A stretch of 64,000 nucleotides of DNA from Sphingomonas sp. AOB5 (GTDB taxonomy: Bacteria > Pseudomonadota > Alphaproteobacteria > Sphingomonadales > Sphingomonadaceae). This document shows positions 8,568-16,192 of this stretch, one piece after another. The first letter of the stretch is position 1, and every line of letters begins with the position of its first letter. The DNA lies in NCBI RefSeq assembly GCF_029433115.1, contig NZ_JARNTV010000005.1, positions 1-64,000 of the forward strand, given 5' to 3'. The notes under the pieces are model-generated. The model searched no databases. It was not told the origin of the DNA and was given only the letters and a program-made list of their open reading frames with translations. Made by a program: the position numbers and the translations under genes.

Positions 8568-8672
8568 TTCCCCTCCCGTTTTCAGGAGGATGCGCGGCGA
8601 TGACACCGGCGGACAAGGGGCATGTTACCCGTTTCGGGCATTCGCCTCGGAAAAATCAGGCTTCCGCGTCGC

Positions 8673-8810
8673 TTAGAAGACGAACCAGGCCAGGGTGCCC
8701 CAGAAGCCCATCGAGATGGCGATCGCGATCAGCAGGCCACCGCCGGGCGGCAATGCGCGCTCGACATCCGAACCGGCAAATGCCTCGGCATTTTCGTGAA
8801 GCGACCTCAT
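8673..8810 (-). CDS. tiny single-span membrane protein, paralogue 2
   Basis: 45 residues (MRSLHENAEAFAGSDVERAL...), found by translating the minus strand by hand. A strong ribosome-binding site TAAGGAGAGG lies 6 bp before the ATG at 8810, which argues for a real gene. The acidic N-terminal half is followed by ALPPGGGLLIAIAISMGFWG and ends TLAWFVF, a single membrane helix. It is clearly a paralogue of 8424-8567. Function unknown. It could sit in the inner membrane as a small regulator or accessory subunit, but nothing nearby ties it to a complex. Confidence 0.7.
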   Translation of the reverse strand: MRSLHENAEAFAGSDVERALPPGGGLLIAIAISMGFWGTLAWFVF

Positions 8811-8975
8811 GACTGACCTCTCCTTACGCGAGCTTGTTACCCTCCATTTGGGGTATAGATGCGCGAGGCGAACATTTCGTTCCCGGAAAACTCCTTATGG
8901 TAGCGTTACGAAGTCCCGCCATGACAGCATCCGCCGCCGCGGTTAGCCTGCCCTCAGCATAGTGCGGAGGATGGA

Positions 8976-9581
8976 ATGATTCGGCGTTTGCTTGCCCTGT
9001 TGGCCCTCACCCTGATCGCGGTTCCTGCCGCTGCACAGACCCCGGCCACGCCCCCCACCCCGCCGGCGCCGGTGCGCGTCGCGCTGGAAACCAGCGCGGG
9101 CCGGATCGTGATCGAGGTGGACCGCGCCAAGGCACCGGTCACCGCCGCCAATTTCCTGCGCTATGTCGATCAGAAGCGGCTGGACGGCACGGTCTTCTAT
9201 CGCGCCGTTCGCGTCGCGCCGCATTTCGGTTTCGTCCAGTTCGGCGTCCAGAACGCCGCCAAACGCGTGCTGCCGCCGATCCGTCACGAGCCGACCACCC
9301 AGACGGGACTGAAGCATCTCGACGGCAGCATCTCGATCGCGCGAACGACCCCGGGCACCGCACGCGGCGACTTCACGATCATGGTGGGCGACCAGCCCTC
9401 GTTCGACGCCGACCCGACCAAGCCGGGCGACAATCTGGGCTACGCCACCTTCGGCCGCGTGGTGGAGGGGCTCGACGTGGTGGTGAAGATCCAGGAATCG
9501 CCGGTTGCCGAGGGCGGCCACTTCAAGGGCGAAATGCTGGCCCCGCCGGTCCGGATAATCACTGCACGGCGTGTGCCGTGA
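8976..9581 (+). CDS. secreted cyclophilin-type peptidyl-prolyl cis-trans isomerase
   Basis: 201 residues. A Sec signal peptide (MIRRLLALLALTLIAVPAAA, cleaved near AAA-QTP) is followed by a Pro-rich linker and a cyclophilin domain: VALETSAGRIVIEVDRAKAP, AANFLRYV, FYRAVR, GDFTIMVGDQPS and GYATFGRVVEGLDVV. It would catalyse proline isomerisation in the periplasm and help envelope protein folding. The ribosome-binding site CGGAGG lies just upstream of the ATG at 8976. The domain lacks some strictly conserved residues of human cyclophilin A, which is common in short bacterial members. Confidence 0.92.
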   Translation: MIRRLLALLALTLIAVPAAAQTPATPPTPPAPVRVALETSAGRIVIEVDRAKAPVTAANFLRYVDQKRLDGTVFYRAVRVAPHFGFVQFGVQNAAKRVLPPIRHEPTTQTGLKHLDGSISIARTTPGTARGDFTIMVGDQPSFDADPTKPGDNLGYATFGRVVEGLDVVVKIQESPVAEGGHFKGEMLAPPVRIITARRVP

Positions 9582-9612
9582 GACCGACGGCGGCACTTCG
9601 CTCAGTCGAGCC

Positions 9613-9912
9613 TTAGCCCCGACCTTCTTTCCGCTTTTGCGTCTGCTCCTCATTCCGGGAGTTGCGGCCATATCCCCGAAACCAGCGATAGTTCGATATG
9701 GAGAACGGGATCAGGCACAGGCCAAGGCCGATGAGCAGGCCCTTGTCATACAGGAAGTCGCCGGGCTTCACCCCGGCTATTATACCGATGATCCCAATCA
9801 GCAGCAGCGGCGAGAACCAGAAGAGCTTCTGACCCACGGCGAAGATGGGATTGTATCCGCGATGCTCCCAGTCGCGATCCAGCCAGGCGATGATGGATTT
9901 GAACATTCGCAT
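9613..9912 (-). CDS. small membrane protein of unknown function
   Basis: 99 residues from the ATG at 9912 (MRMFKSIIAWLDRDWEHRGY); an ATG at 9906 is equally possible. Two membrane spans are visible (LFWFSPLLLIGIIGIIAG and LLIGLGLCLIPF), with a basic, charged C-terminus (NSRNEEQTQKRKEGRG). It converges with the cyclophilin gene (31-bp gap). I recognise no family. The next gene upstream is tRNA-Met. Confidence 0.6.
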   Translation of the reverse strand: MRMFKSIIAWLDRDWEHRGYNPIFAVGQKLFWFSPLLLIGIIGIIAGVKPGDFLYDKGLLIGLGLCLIPFSISNYRWFRGYGRNSRNEEQTQKRKEGRG

Positions 9913-9999
9913 CGGCCGCAGGCTTAGCACATGCCTGTCCAAACGCGGAACGCCTGCTCGAAACAACGCTTGCTGATGCCCCTGCCTATTGGGGGAAGG

Positions 10000-10076
10000 T
10001 GGTAGCGGAGGAGGGACTTGAACCCCCGACCCCAGGATTATGATTCCCGTGCTCTAACCAACTGAGCTACTCCGCC
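10000..10076 (-). tRNA. tRNA-Met (CAT)
   Basis: Minus-strand cloverleaf starting GGCGGAGTAGCTCAG at 10076 and ending in encoded CCA at 10000. The acceptor stem GGCGGAG pairs with CTCCGCT, the D arm is normal, the anticodon loop is ATCATAA with CAT, and the T loop is GTTCAAGTC. 77 nt. CAT could also be read as a lysidine-modified Ile tRNA; the acceptor stem looks more like elongator Met. Confidence 0.9.
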
Positions 10077-10129
10077 GTACCGGGCGTCGCCGAAGCGAGG
10101 GGGCCACATAGGCAGGGTCCGCGAGCCGG

Positions 10130-10639
10130 TCAAGCGAACATGTGACGCGACAGCGGCTCCCATGGTCCACCGCGATAATACCAGCTCGCCAGACCTGCGA
10201 TCTCGACCTCGCGCGCCACGAAATCGCGCGACAATGTCTTCAGCAGCGCCGAGGCGAGCGAGGGGGTCACCTTGTTCTGGATCGTCACGTGCGGGCGCCA
10301 GCGGCCAGCGTCCTGCGGCGTGAGCAGGCCGGCGAACGCTTCGACCAGCCCTTCGCGAATCGCGGTCAGTTCCGGTGCCTCGATGCGGTAAGCCACGCCG
10401 CGGCCCAGCGTCATCAGACCGGTCACCCGGCTGCGCGGGGCACGGATGCCGCGGGTTTCCTGCGTCAGCCGGTGCTTCAGTTCCTCCGCGGCCGAGGGCG
10501 GCAGATGGTGGAACAGGGTGAGGTGCGCATCGAGCTGGTTACGCTCGGGTGGAAAATGCTCGCGGCGCAGGCTGTCGAACCATGCCTGATCCTGCCGCCC
10601 GAACAGCGCCGTCACTATGATCGGCGCGAGCGCGCTCAA
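10130..10639 (-). CDS. 2'-5' RNA ligase family protein (2H phosphoesterase)
   Basis: 169 residues with the two HxTx motifs of 2H phosphoesterases: HLTLFHHL in the N-terminal half and HVTIQNKV in the second half. LigT/ThpR-type members open or join 2',3'-cyclic RNA phosphates; the true substrate is not known here. The best start is TTG at 10639, sharing TTGA with the kup stop (10636-10639), which makes a 4-bp coupled overlap; a GTG eight codons later is an alternative. It is most likely co-transcribed with kup. Confidence 0.85.
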   Translation of the reverse strand: MSALAPIIVTALFGRQDQAWFDSLRREHFPPERNQLDAHLTLFHHLPPSAAEELKHRLTQETRGIRAPRSRVTGLMTLGRGVAYRIEAPELTAIREGLVEAFAGLLTPQDAGRWRPHVTIQNKVTPSLASALLKTLSRDFVAREVEIAGLASWYYRGGPWEPLSRHMFA

Positions 10640-12570
10640 ATCTCGACCTGGCTCCCCAGCTCGACCACGCGGTTGGTCGGCAGGCGGAAGAATTCCATCG
10701 CGCTTTCGGCGTTGCGCAGCATCCAGGCGAACAGCTTCTCGCGCCAGATCATCATGCCCGGCTTGGATGAGGGCAGCAGCGTCTGGCGGGCCAAGAAGAA
10801 GCTGGTGTCCATCATCTTGAACTCGGACCCGCAATTGCTGACCATCTTGAGCGCGGCGGGCACATCGGCCTCCTGCATGAAGCCGTATTTCAGCACCATG
10901 CGGTGGAAGCCCTTGCCCAGATCCTCGAGATAGATGCGGTTCTCGTCGGCGACGAATGGGGAATCGGTGATCTTGACGGTCAACAGCACCACCCGCTCGT
11001 GCAGCACCTTGTTGTGCTTCAGATTGTGGAGCAGCGCGTGCGGCACGCCGTCGGGAGTCGAGGTCATGAACACGGCCGTGCCCTGAACCCGGCTGGCCGA
11101 ATTGGCGGCGCTTTCGATGAAGATCTTGATCGGCATCGCACTCTCGCGCAGCCGCTCGATCATCAGCTTGCGGCCCTTGGCCCAGGTGGTGAGCAGGGTG
11201 AAGATGATCAGGCCGATCAGCAGCGGGAACCAGCCGCCGTCGGGCACCTTGGTGAGGTTCGCGGCGAAATAGGCCAGATCGACGGCAAAGAAGAGCGCCA
11301 GCAGCGGCACCGCATAACGCTTCTTCCAGCCCCACAGGGTGAACAGCACGACAGCGAGCAGGCAGTTATCGATGAACATCGCGCCGGTGACCGCGATGCC
11401 ATAGGCCGCGGTGAGGTTCGACGAGGTCTTGAAGCTGAGCACCAGCAGGATGACCATCACCATCAGCGCCCAGTTGACGAGCGGGATGTAGATCTGGCCG
11501 GCGGTCGACGCGCTGGTGTGCTGAATGCGCAGGCGCGGGATGAAGCCCAGCTGGATCGCTTGCTGCGTCACCGAGAAGGCACCCGAGATCACCGCCTGTG
11601 ACGCGATGATCGCCGCCAGCGTGGCAAGGCCGACCAGCGGCAGCTGAAGCGCCTGCGGAGCGAGATTGTAGAAGGGGCTGTTGATCGCTCCGGCATCGCG
11701 CATCAGCAGCGCGCCCTGCCCCATATAGTTGCACATCAGCGCCGGCAGCACGAACCACAGCCACGAAACGCGGATCGGCTTGCGCCCGAAATGGCCCATA
11801 TCGGCGTACAGCGCCTCCGCGCCCGTCACCGCGAGCACGACCGAGCCGAGCGCCAGGAACGCCTTGAACGGATCGTCCATGAAGAACTGGACAGCGTGCC
11901 ACGGATTGAGCGCCCAGAGGATCTCGGGCGTCTGGATGAAGCTGAGCGTCCCCAGCGTCGCGATCGCCAGGAAATAGAGCAGCATGATTGGACCGAAGAA
12001 CGCGCCCACCCGCGCCGTACCGGTACTCTGGATCGAAAAGAGCAGCACCATGATCGCCACCGCGATCGGCACGATCAGCCCGCCGAACCCGGGCGCGGCG
12101 ATGGCCAGACCCTCGACTGCCGACAGCACCGAAACCGCCGGGGTGATCATCGAATCGCCATAGAACAGCGCCGTCGCGAACACGCCGAGCAGAACGATGC
12201 CTGCCGTCCATTTCTTCTGCCCGCTCTTCGAATTGATCAGCGCGAGCAGCGCCAGCGAACCGCCCTCGCCCTTGTTGTCGGCGCGCATGATGATCGTGAC
12301 GTACTTCAGCGACACCACCGCCATCATCGACCAGAACATCAGGCTGATCACGCCCATGATGTGCAGTTCGTCGAGCGCCAGCGGGTGATGCCCCGCAAAG
12401 GTTTCGCGGAAGGCGTAGAGCGGGCTGGTGCCGATATCGCCGAAGACGATGCCGATCGCACCGATGGCGAGCTTCAGCAGTCCGTCCTGCGAGTGATCGT
12501 GCCCGGGCACAGGGGTCTGTGCGGGATCGGTTGCAGCGCTGTCGGGGGTGCTCACGGGCGGAACTGACAT
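10636..12570 (-). CDS. kup: Kup/KUP-family potassium uptake transporter
   Basis: 644 residues. A short hydrophilic N-terminus leads into [20 protein letters not shown], the signature of KUP potassium:proton symporters, then about 12 membrane spans and a hydrophilic cytoplasmic C-terminal domain of about 150 residues ([20 protein letters not shown] onward). Length matches the family (about 620-640). It imports K+ across the inner membrane. The ATG at 12570 is the first in a short leader rich in Pro and Thr. A 2H phosphoesterase gene overlaps its end. Confidence 0.95.
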   Translation of the reverse strand: MSVPPVSTPDSAATDPAQTPVPGHDHSQDGLLKLAIGAIGIVFGDIGTSPLYAFRETFAGHHPLALDELHIMGVISLMFWSMMAVVSLKYVTIIMRADNKGEGGSLALLALINSKSGQKKWTAGIVLLGVFATALFYGDSMITPAVSVLSAVEGLAIAAPGFGGLIVPIAVAIMVLLFSIQSTGTARVGAFFGPIMLLYFLAIATLGTLSFIQTPEILWALNPWHAVQFFMDDPFKAFLALGSVVLAVTGAEALYADMGHFGRKPIRVSWLWFVLPALMCNYMGQGALLMRDAGAINSPFYNLAPQALQLPLVGLATLAAIIASQAVISGAFSVTQQAIQLGFIPRLRIQHTSASTAGQIYIPLVNWALMVMVILLVLSFKTSSNLTAAYGIAVTGAMFIDNCLLAVVLFTLWGWKKRYAVPLLALFFAVDLAYFAANLTKVPDGGWFPLLIGLIIFTLLTTWAKGRKLMIERLRESAMPIKIFIESAANSASRVQGTAVFMTSTPDGVPHALLHNLKHNKVLHERVVLLTVKITDSPFVADENRIYLEDLGKGFHRMVLKYGFMQEADVPAALKMVSNCGSEFKMMDTSFFLARQTLLPSSKPGMMIWREKLFAWMLRNAESAMEFFRLPTNRVVELGSQVEI

Positions 12571-12705
12571 GCCGGTGAGAGGGGAACGGACGTGGTCATG
12601 CGACCCGGTTTCTCGCCTTCAAATGGTGGCGCGCGTTAGCATGTGCAGCATGGGCTAGCAACGCGTTTCGGAAGCGCAACTGCCGCGGGGCCAATCGGGT
12701 TCCGG

Positions 12706-13173
12706 TCATCGCGCGGCAAACAGCGCGTCGGCCTCGCTGCGGGTCGGCACCGCGCGCAGGACGAAGCTGGAATTGATGGTCACCACCCCGGGCAAGCGGC
12801 CGAGATGTTCGCGGTGGAGTCGCTCATAATCGTCGAGATCGCGGGCGAGGATCTTCAGCCGGTAATCCTGACCGCCCGAGACTAGTGCGCATTCTACCAC
12901 GCCCTCGATCGCCGAGACCGCACGTTCGAACTGGGCGAGGTCCTCCTCCTTCTGGGTACCGAGCGTGATGTCGACCAAAGCCGTCACCTTGAACCCCAGC
13001 TCGCGATGGCCGAGCCGCGCGCCATAGCCCTGGATATGGCCCGAGGATTCGAGCGCCTGGATGCGCCGCGTACAGGCCGATTGCGACAGCCCGACATCGG
13101 CCGCGATTCCGCTGACCGGCGCACGCGCATCGGCTGCGAGCAATTTCAGGATCGAAGTGAAGATCCGGTCCAT
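12706..13173 (-). CDS. Lrp/AsnC-family transcriptional regulator, divergent from alanine dehydrogenase
   Basis: 155 residues from the ATG at 13173 (MDRIFTSILKLLAADARAPV). N-terminal winged HTH with the recognition helix in SQSACTRRIQALESSGHIQG, then a RAM/AsnC effector domain (VTALVDITLG, VVECALVSGGQDYRLKILAR). Lrp-type regulators bind amino acids and often control the adjacent catabolic gene; here the divergent neighbour is ald, so alanine-responsive control (AldR-like) is the simplest reading. The upstream ATG at 13230 would add 19 residues without domain support. Confidence 0.9.
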   Translation of the reverse strand: MDRIFTSILKLLAADARAPVSGIAADVGLSQSACTRRIQALESSGHIQGYGARLGHRELGFKVTALVDITLGTQKEEDLAQFERAVSAIEGVVECALVSGGQDYRLKILARDLDDYERLHREHLGRLPGVVTINSSFVLRAVPTRSEADALFAAR

Positions 13174-13309
13174 TCGGCAAATATCCCCGTTCGAAGCACC
13201 ACATATAGTAATTTCATGCATCGAGGCCAAGTTTGACGCGGAACTTTGCAGGGATTCGCGCAGGCCATTCGCGATAGGCTACACCATCAAAATCCCAAGG
13301 AGAGTTGCC
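13174..13309. promoter_or_regulatory. divergent control region between Lrp regulator and ald
   Basis: 136 bp holding both promoters. It is AT-richer than its surroundings around CACATATAGTAATTTCATGC (13199-13218), where an Lrp-type dimer could bind. A ribosome-binding site AAGGAGA sits before the ald ATG. I could not define the operator exactly. Confidence 0.5.
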
Positions 13310-14416
13310 ATGCGCATCGGTGTTCCCAAGGAAATCAAGAATCACGAATATCGCGTCGGCCTGACCCCCGCTTCGGTCGCCGAACTGATCCATGCCGGCC
13401 ATGAAGTGCTGGTCGAGACCAAGGCAGGCATGGGCATCGATTTCGATGACGCCGCCTATACCAAGGTCGGTGCTAAGATCGCCCCGGACGCCGCCGCGGT
13501 GTTCGCCGGCAGCGATATGATCGTGAAGGTCAAGGAGCCGCAGCCGGGCGAGATCGCGATGCTCGAGGCGCGCCACACGCTGTTCACCTATCTCCACCTC
13601 GCCGCCGACAAGCCGCAGGCCGAGGGCCTGATGAAGTCGGGCGCGACCTGCATCGCCTATGAGACGGTTACGTCCAACTCGGGCGCGCTGCCGCTGCTCA
13701 AGCCGATGAGCGAAGTTGCGGGCCGCATGTCGATCCAGGTGGCCTCGCACTATCTGGAAAAGGAACAGGGCGGCCGTGGCGAACTGCTCGGCGGCGTTCC
13801 CGGCGTGGCGCCGTGCAAGGTCGCGATCCTGGGCGGCGGCGTTTCGGGCATCAACGCGGCGCAGATGGCGGTCGGCCAGCGCGCCGACGTGACCATCTAC
13901 GACATCAACAATGAGCGTCTGGCCGAGCTGGACATGCATTTCGGCAGCCAGATCAAGACCGCCTACGCCTCAAAGGCCGCGATCGCCGAAGCGGTCGCCC
14001 GCTCGCAGGTCGTGATCGGCGCGGTGCTGGTGCCGGGTGCCGCAGCGCCCAAGCTGGTCACCAAGGACATGTTGAAGACGATGATGCGCGGATCGGTGCT
14101 GGTCGACATCGCGATCGATCAGGGCGGCTGCTTCGAGACCAGCCATGCCACCACGCATGACGATCCGGTCTACGAAATCGATGGCGTGATCCATTACTGC
14201 GTGGCGAACATGCCGGGCGCGGTTGCCCGCACGTCTGCGTTTGCGCTGAACAACGCCACCCTGCCCTTCGTGCTGCGCCTCGCCAATCTGGGCGCCGAGG
14301 CGGCGATGAAGGCCGACAAGCACCTCGCCAACGGCCTGAACGTCTACAAGGGCAAGATCGCGTTCAAGGCAGTCGCCGACGATCTGGACCTGCCGTACGA
14401 GGCTTGGGCGGGCTGA
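13310..14416 (+). CDS. ald: alanine dehydrogenase
   Basis: 368 residues starting MRIGVPKEIKNHEYRVGLTP, the family N-terminus with the substrate-binding Arg and Lys. The mid-protein NAD-binding fold has ILGGGVSGINAAQMA, and the substrate pocket has TYLHLAADKPQAEGL and later DIAIDQGGCFETS. It catalyses NAD-linked interconversion of L-alanine and pyruvate plus ammonia. The start is set by AAGGAGA 6 bp upstream; the frame is open further upstream but lacks family similarity. The divergent Lrp-type gene is the probable regulator. Confidence 0.97.
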   Translation: MRIGVPKEIKNHEYRVGLTPASVAELIHAGHEVLVETKAGMGIDFDDAAYTKVGAKIAPDAAAVFAGSDMIVKVKEPQPGEIAMLEARHTLFTYLHLAADKPQAEGLMKSGATCIAYETVTSNSGALPLLKPMSEVAGRMSIQVASHYLEKEQGGRGELLGGVPGVAPCKVAILGGGVSGINAAQMAVGQRADVTIYDINNERLAELDMHFGSQIKTAYASKAAIAEAVARSQVVIGAVLVPGAAAPKLVTKDMLKTMMRGSVLVDIAIDQGGCFETSHATTHDDPVYEIDGVIHYCVANMPGAVARTSAFALNNATLPFVLRLANLGAEAAMKADKHLANGLNVYKGKIAFKAVADDLDLPYEAWAG

Positions 14417-14424
14417 GCTTAAAT

Positions 14425-14557
14425 CCCTCTCCCCTTGGGAGAGGGAAGGAGCCGACGAAGTCGGCGGAAGGGTGAGGGTGACGGGCAGAGCGACGAGCCA
14501 CCCTCACCCTCCCCACCGCTTCGCGGCGGGTCCCCTCCCTCTCCCAATGGGAGAGGG
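14425..14557. repeat. composite palindromic element between convergent ald and the ccm operon end
   Basis: A 133-bp element with terminal hairpins CCCTCTCCCCTTGGGAGAGG(G) at 14425-14445 and CCCTCTCCCAATGGGAGAGG(G) at 14537-14557. Inner complementary blocks are AAGGGTGAGGGTGAC and CCACCCTCACCCTCC, with further small hairpins (CCGACGAAGTCGG, CCGCTTCGCGG). The nested design is typical of a dispersed intergenic repeat that folds into one large hairpin. A single simple arm pair recurs at 7312-7332. Confidence 0.85.
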
Positions 14558-14568
14558 CGTTTAGGAAA

Positions 14569-15243
14569 TCAGGGCTGTTTCGGCCCGGCTTGCGGCGCCG
14601 CCTGCTGGCCGGACTGCTGGCCGGACTGCTGCGCGATCACCTGATCGAGCCGCCCGAGCCATTCGACCAGCGCCGGGCGATAGGATGCGTCGGCTGGCGC
14701 CAGTTCGACCGCCTTCGCCCACCAGCGGCGCGCTTCGACGAACTGGCCCATCTTCGCGTAATAGAGGCCGAGGAAATAGGGCGGCCCGGGATGCTGAGGC
14801 CACAGCTCCATCGCCCGGTCGAACGCCAGCCGCGACGCGGGCGAGACGCCGCGATCATGTTCGGCCAGCGCCATGCCCAGGCCGGTCCAGACGGCAGAAT
14901 CGCCCGGCCCCTTGGCGATTGCGCCACGCATCGCGGTGACCGCCAGATCCGGGCGGCCCTGCCGCATCATCGAATCCGAGATGGCGAAATAATTGTACGA
15001 GAAGTTGTAGCGGCCGAACATCGCCTCGCGCAGTTCGATCATGCCGGGATCGACTTCGCCGCGCTTCTCCACGGTCAGCACCGAATGGCCGGGCAGCGCC
15101 GGGCTGCCCTGCCACGCATAGCCGGTGGCGCCCAGCGTCACCGCGGTCGCCGCAACGGTCCACAGCCGCTTCGGAAAACCGATCGCCCACAGGAACGCCA
15201 GCGTCAGCGCGCCGAGGATCGCCAGCATGATCCAGCCGCTCAT
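14569..15243 (-). CDS. TPR protein of the cytochrome c maturation operon (CcmI/CycH-like)
   Basis: 224 residues. Two N-terminal membrane segments (IMLAILGALTLAFLWAIGFP and WTVAATAVTLGATGYAW) are followed by TPR helices (SAVWTGLGMALAEHDRGVSP, PPYFLGLYYAKMGQFVEARR) and a Gln/Ala/Pro-rich tail. CcmI/CycH proteins hold apocytochrome c for the heme lyase; the position at the end of the ccm operon, with a 4-bp overlap with ccmH (15240-15243), supports that role. It is shorter than full CcmI. Confidence 0.75.
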   Translation of the reverse strand: MSGWIMLAILGALTLAFLWAIGFPKRLWTVAATAVTLGATGYAWQGSPALPGHSVLTVEKRGEVDPGMIELREAMFGRYNFSYNYFAISDSMMRQGRPDLAVTAMRGAIAKGPGDSAVWTGLGMALAEHDRGVSPASRLAFDRAMELWPQHPGPPYFLGLYYAKMGQFVEARRWWAKAVELAPADASYRPALVEWLGRLDQVIAQQSGQQSGQQAAPQAGPKQP

Positions 15244-15668
15244 GCCTCGATCCCTTCGACTTCGTCATCGACCTTGCCGAACGATCGGCGCGCGATGAAC
15301 AGGCCCAGCGCGATCAGCAGCAGCGGCGTGGCCCACAGCGGCGCGGTCAACCAGCTGAACGGCGGGTCATAGGTGACGTAATCGCCATAGCGCTGGATCA
15401 GCCATTCGCGGACCTGCGTGGGGGTTTCACCCGCCTCGATCCGCTGACGCACCAGCGCGCGCATGTCACCGGCCATCTGCGCATCGCTGTCCGCGATCGA
15501 CTGGCCCTGACAGACGAGGCAGCGCAGCGTTTCCATCAGGACCTTGGCCTGGTTTTCCTTCGCCGGGTCCTTGAGCTGGGTATAGGCCAGCTCCGGCGGC
15601 GGCAGGCTCGATTCCGCGAGCGCGGGTGCGGCCAGAAGCAGCACCGCGAGGATCGCGACCCGCTTCAT
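15240..15668 (-). CDS. ccmH: cytochrome c-type biogenesis protein CcmH
   Basis: 142 residues: signal peptide (MKRVAILAVLLLAAPALA), the redox motif LRCLVCQGQSIADS with the LRCxxC pair, helix bundle QRIEAGETPTQVREWLIQRY, YVTYDPP, and a C-terminal membrane anchor (WATPLLLIALGLFIARR). It keeps the apocytochrome CxxCH cysteines reduced in the periplasm together with CcmG. It has 4-bp overlaps with ccmG upstream and the TPR gene downstream. Confidence 0.95.
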   Translation of the reverse strand: MKRVAILAVLLLAAPALAESSLPPPELAYTQLKDPAKENQAKVLMETLRCLVCQGQSIADSDAQMAGDMRALVRQRIEAGETPTQVREWLIQRYGDYVTYDPPFSWLTAPLWATPLLLIALGLFIARRSFGKVDDEVEGIEA

Positions 15669-16192
15669 TTGGCGGCCGCCAGCGCTTCGAGCAGCTTGGG
15701 CACATCGTCCTCGCTGACATAGCCGATATGCTGGAAGGTGACCTTGCCCCGCCCGTCGATCACGAAGGTTTCGGGTACGCCGGCCGATCCGAAGGCAAAC
15801 TGGACCTTGCGGTTACGGTCATCAACGACTGCCGAGAACGGATCGCCGTTGCGGGTCAGGAAGGCCTGCATCGCTTCGGGCGTGTCGGCGGTGGCGATGC
15901 CGACGATCTCGATCCCCATCGCCTTCAGCTTCATCAGCTGCGGCGCTTCGGCGATGCACGGGCCGCACCAGCTGGCGAAGATGTTGACCAGCCGCGGCTT
16001 GCCGTCGGCAAAGGCCTTGCTGTCGAAGCCCGGCTTGCCCGGCAGCAGCGCAGGCAACGTGAAGGCCGGCGCGGGCTGGCCGATCAGCGCGGATTTCACC
16101 ACCCGGTCCCCCGGCGCGAAGATGCCGCTGGCGACCAGGCCGAACACCAGCACGAACAGCGCCAGCGGCGCCCAGATCAGCACCCGCCTCAT
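15665..16192 (-). CDS. ccmG: thiol:disulfide interchange protein CcmG/DsbE
   Basis: 175 residues from the ATG at 16192 (MRRVLIWAPLALFVLVFGLV), an uncleaved membrane anchor. The periplasmic thioredoxin fold contains FASWCGPCIAEAP and the cis-Pro loop GVPETFVID. It passes reducing power to CcmH and apocytochrome c. The start overlaps the ccmF stop by 4 bp; upstream in-frame starts lie inside ccmF and are not needed. Confidence 0.95.
   Translation of the reverse strand: MRRVLIWAPLALFVLVFGLVASGIFAPGDRVVKSALIGQPAPAFTLPALLPGKPGFDSKAFADGKPRLVNIFASWCGPCIAEAPQLMKLKAMGIEIVGIATADTPEAMQAFLTRNGDPFSAVVDDRNRKVQFAFGSAGVPETFVIDGRGKVTFQHIGYVSEDDVPKLLEALAAAK

Noticed and set aside
10000..10076. tRNA-Met considered as an integration site
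   Set aside because: Neighbouring genes are ordinary and no partial tRNA copy was found nearby.
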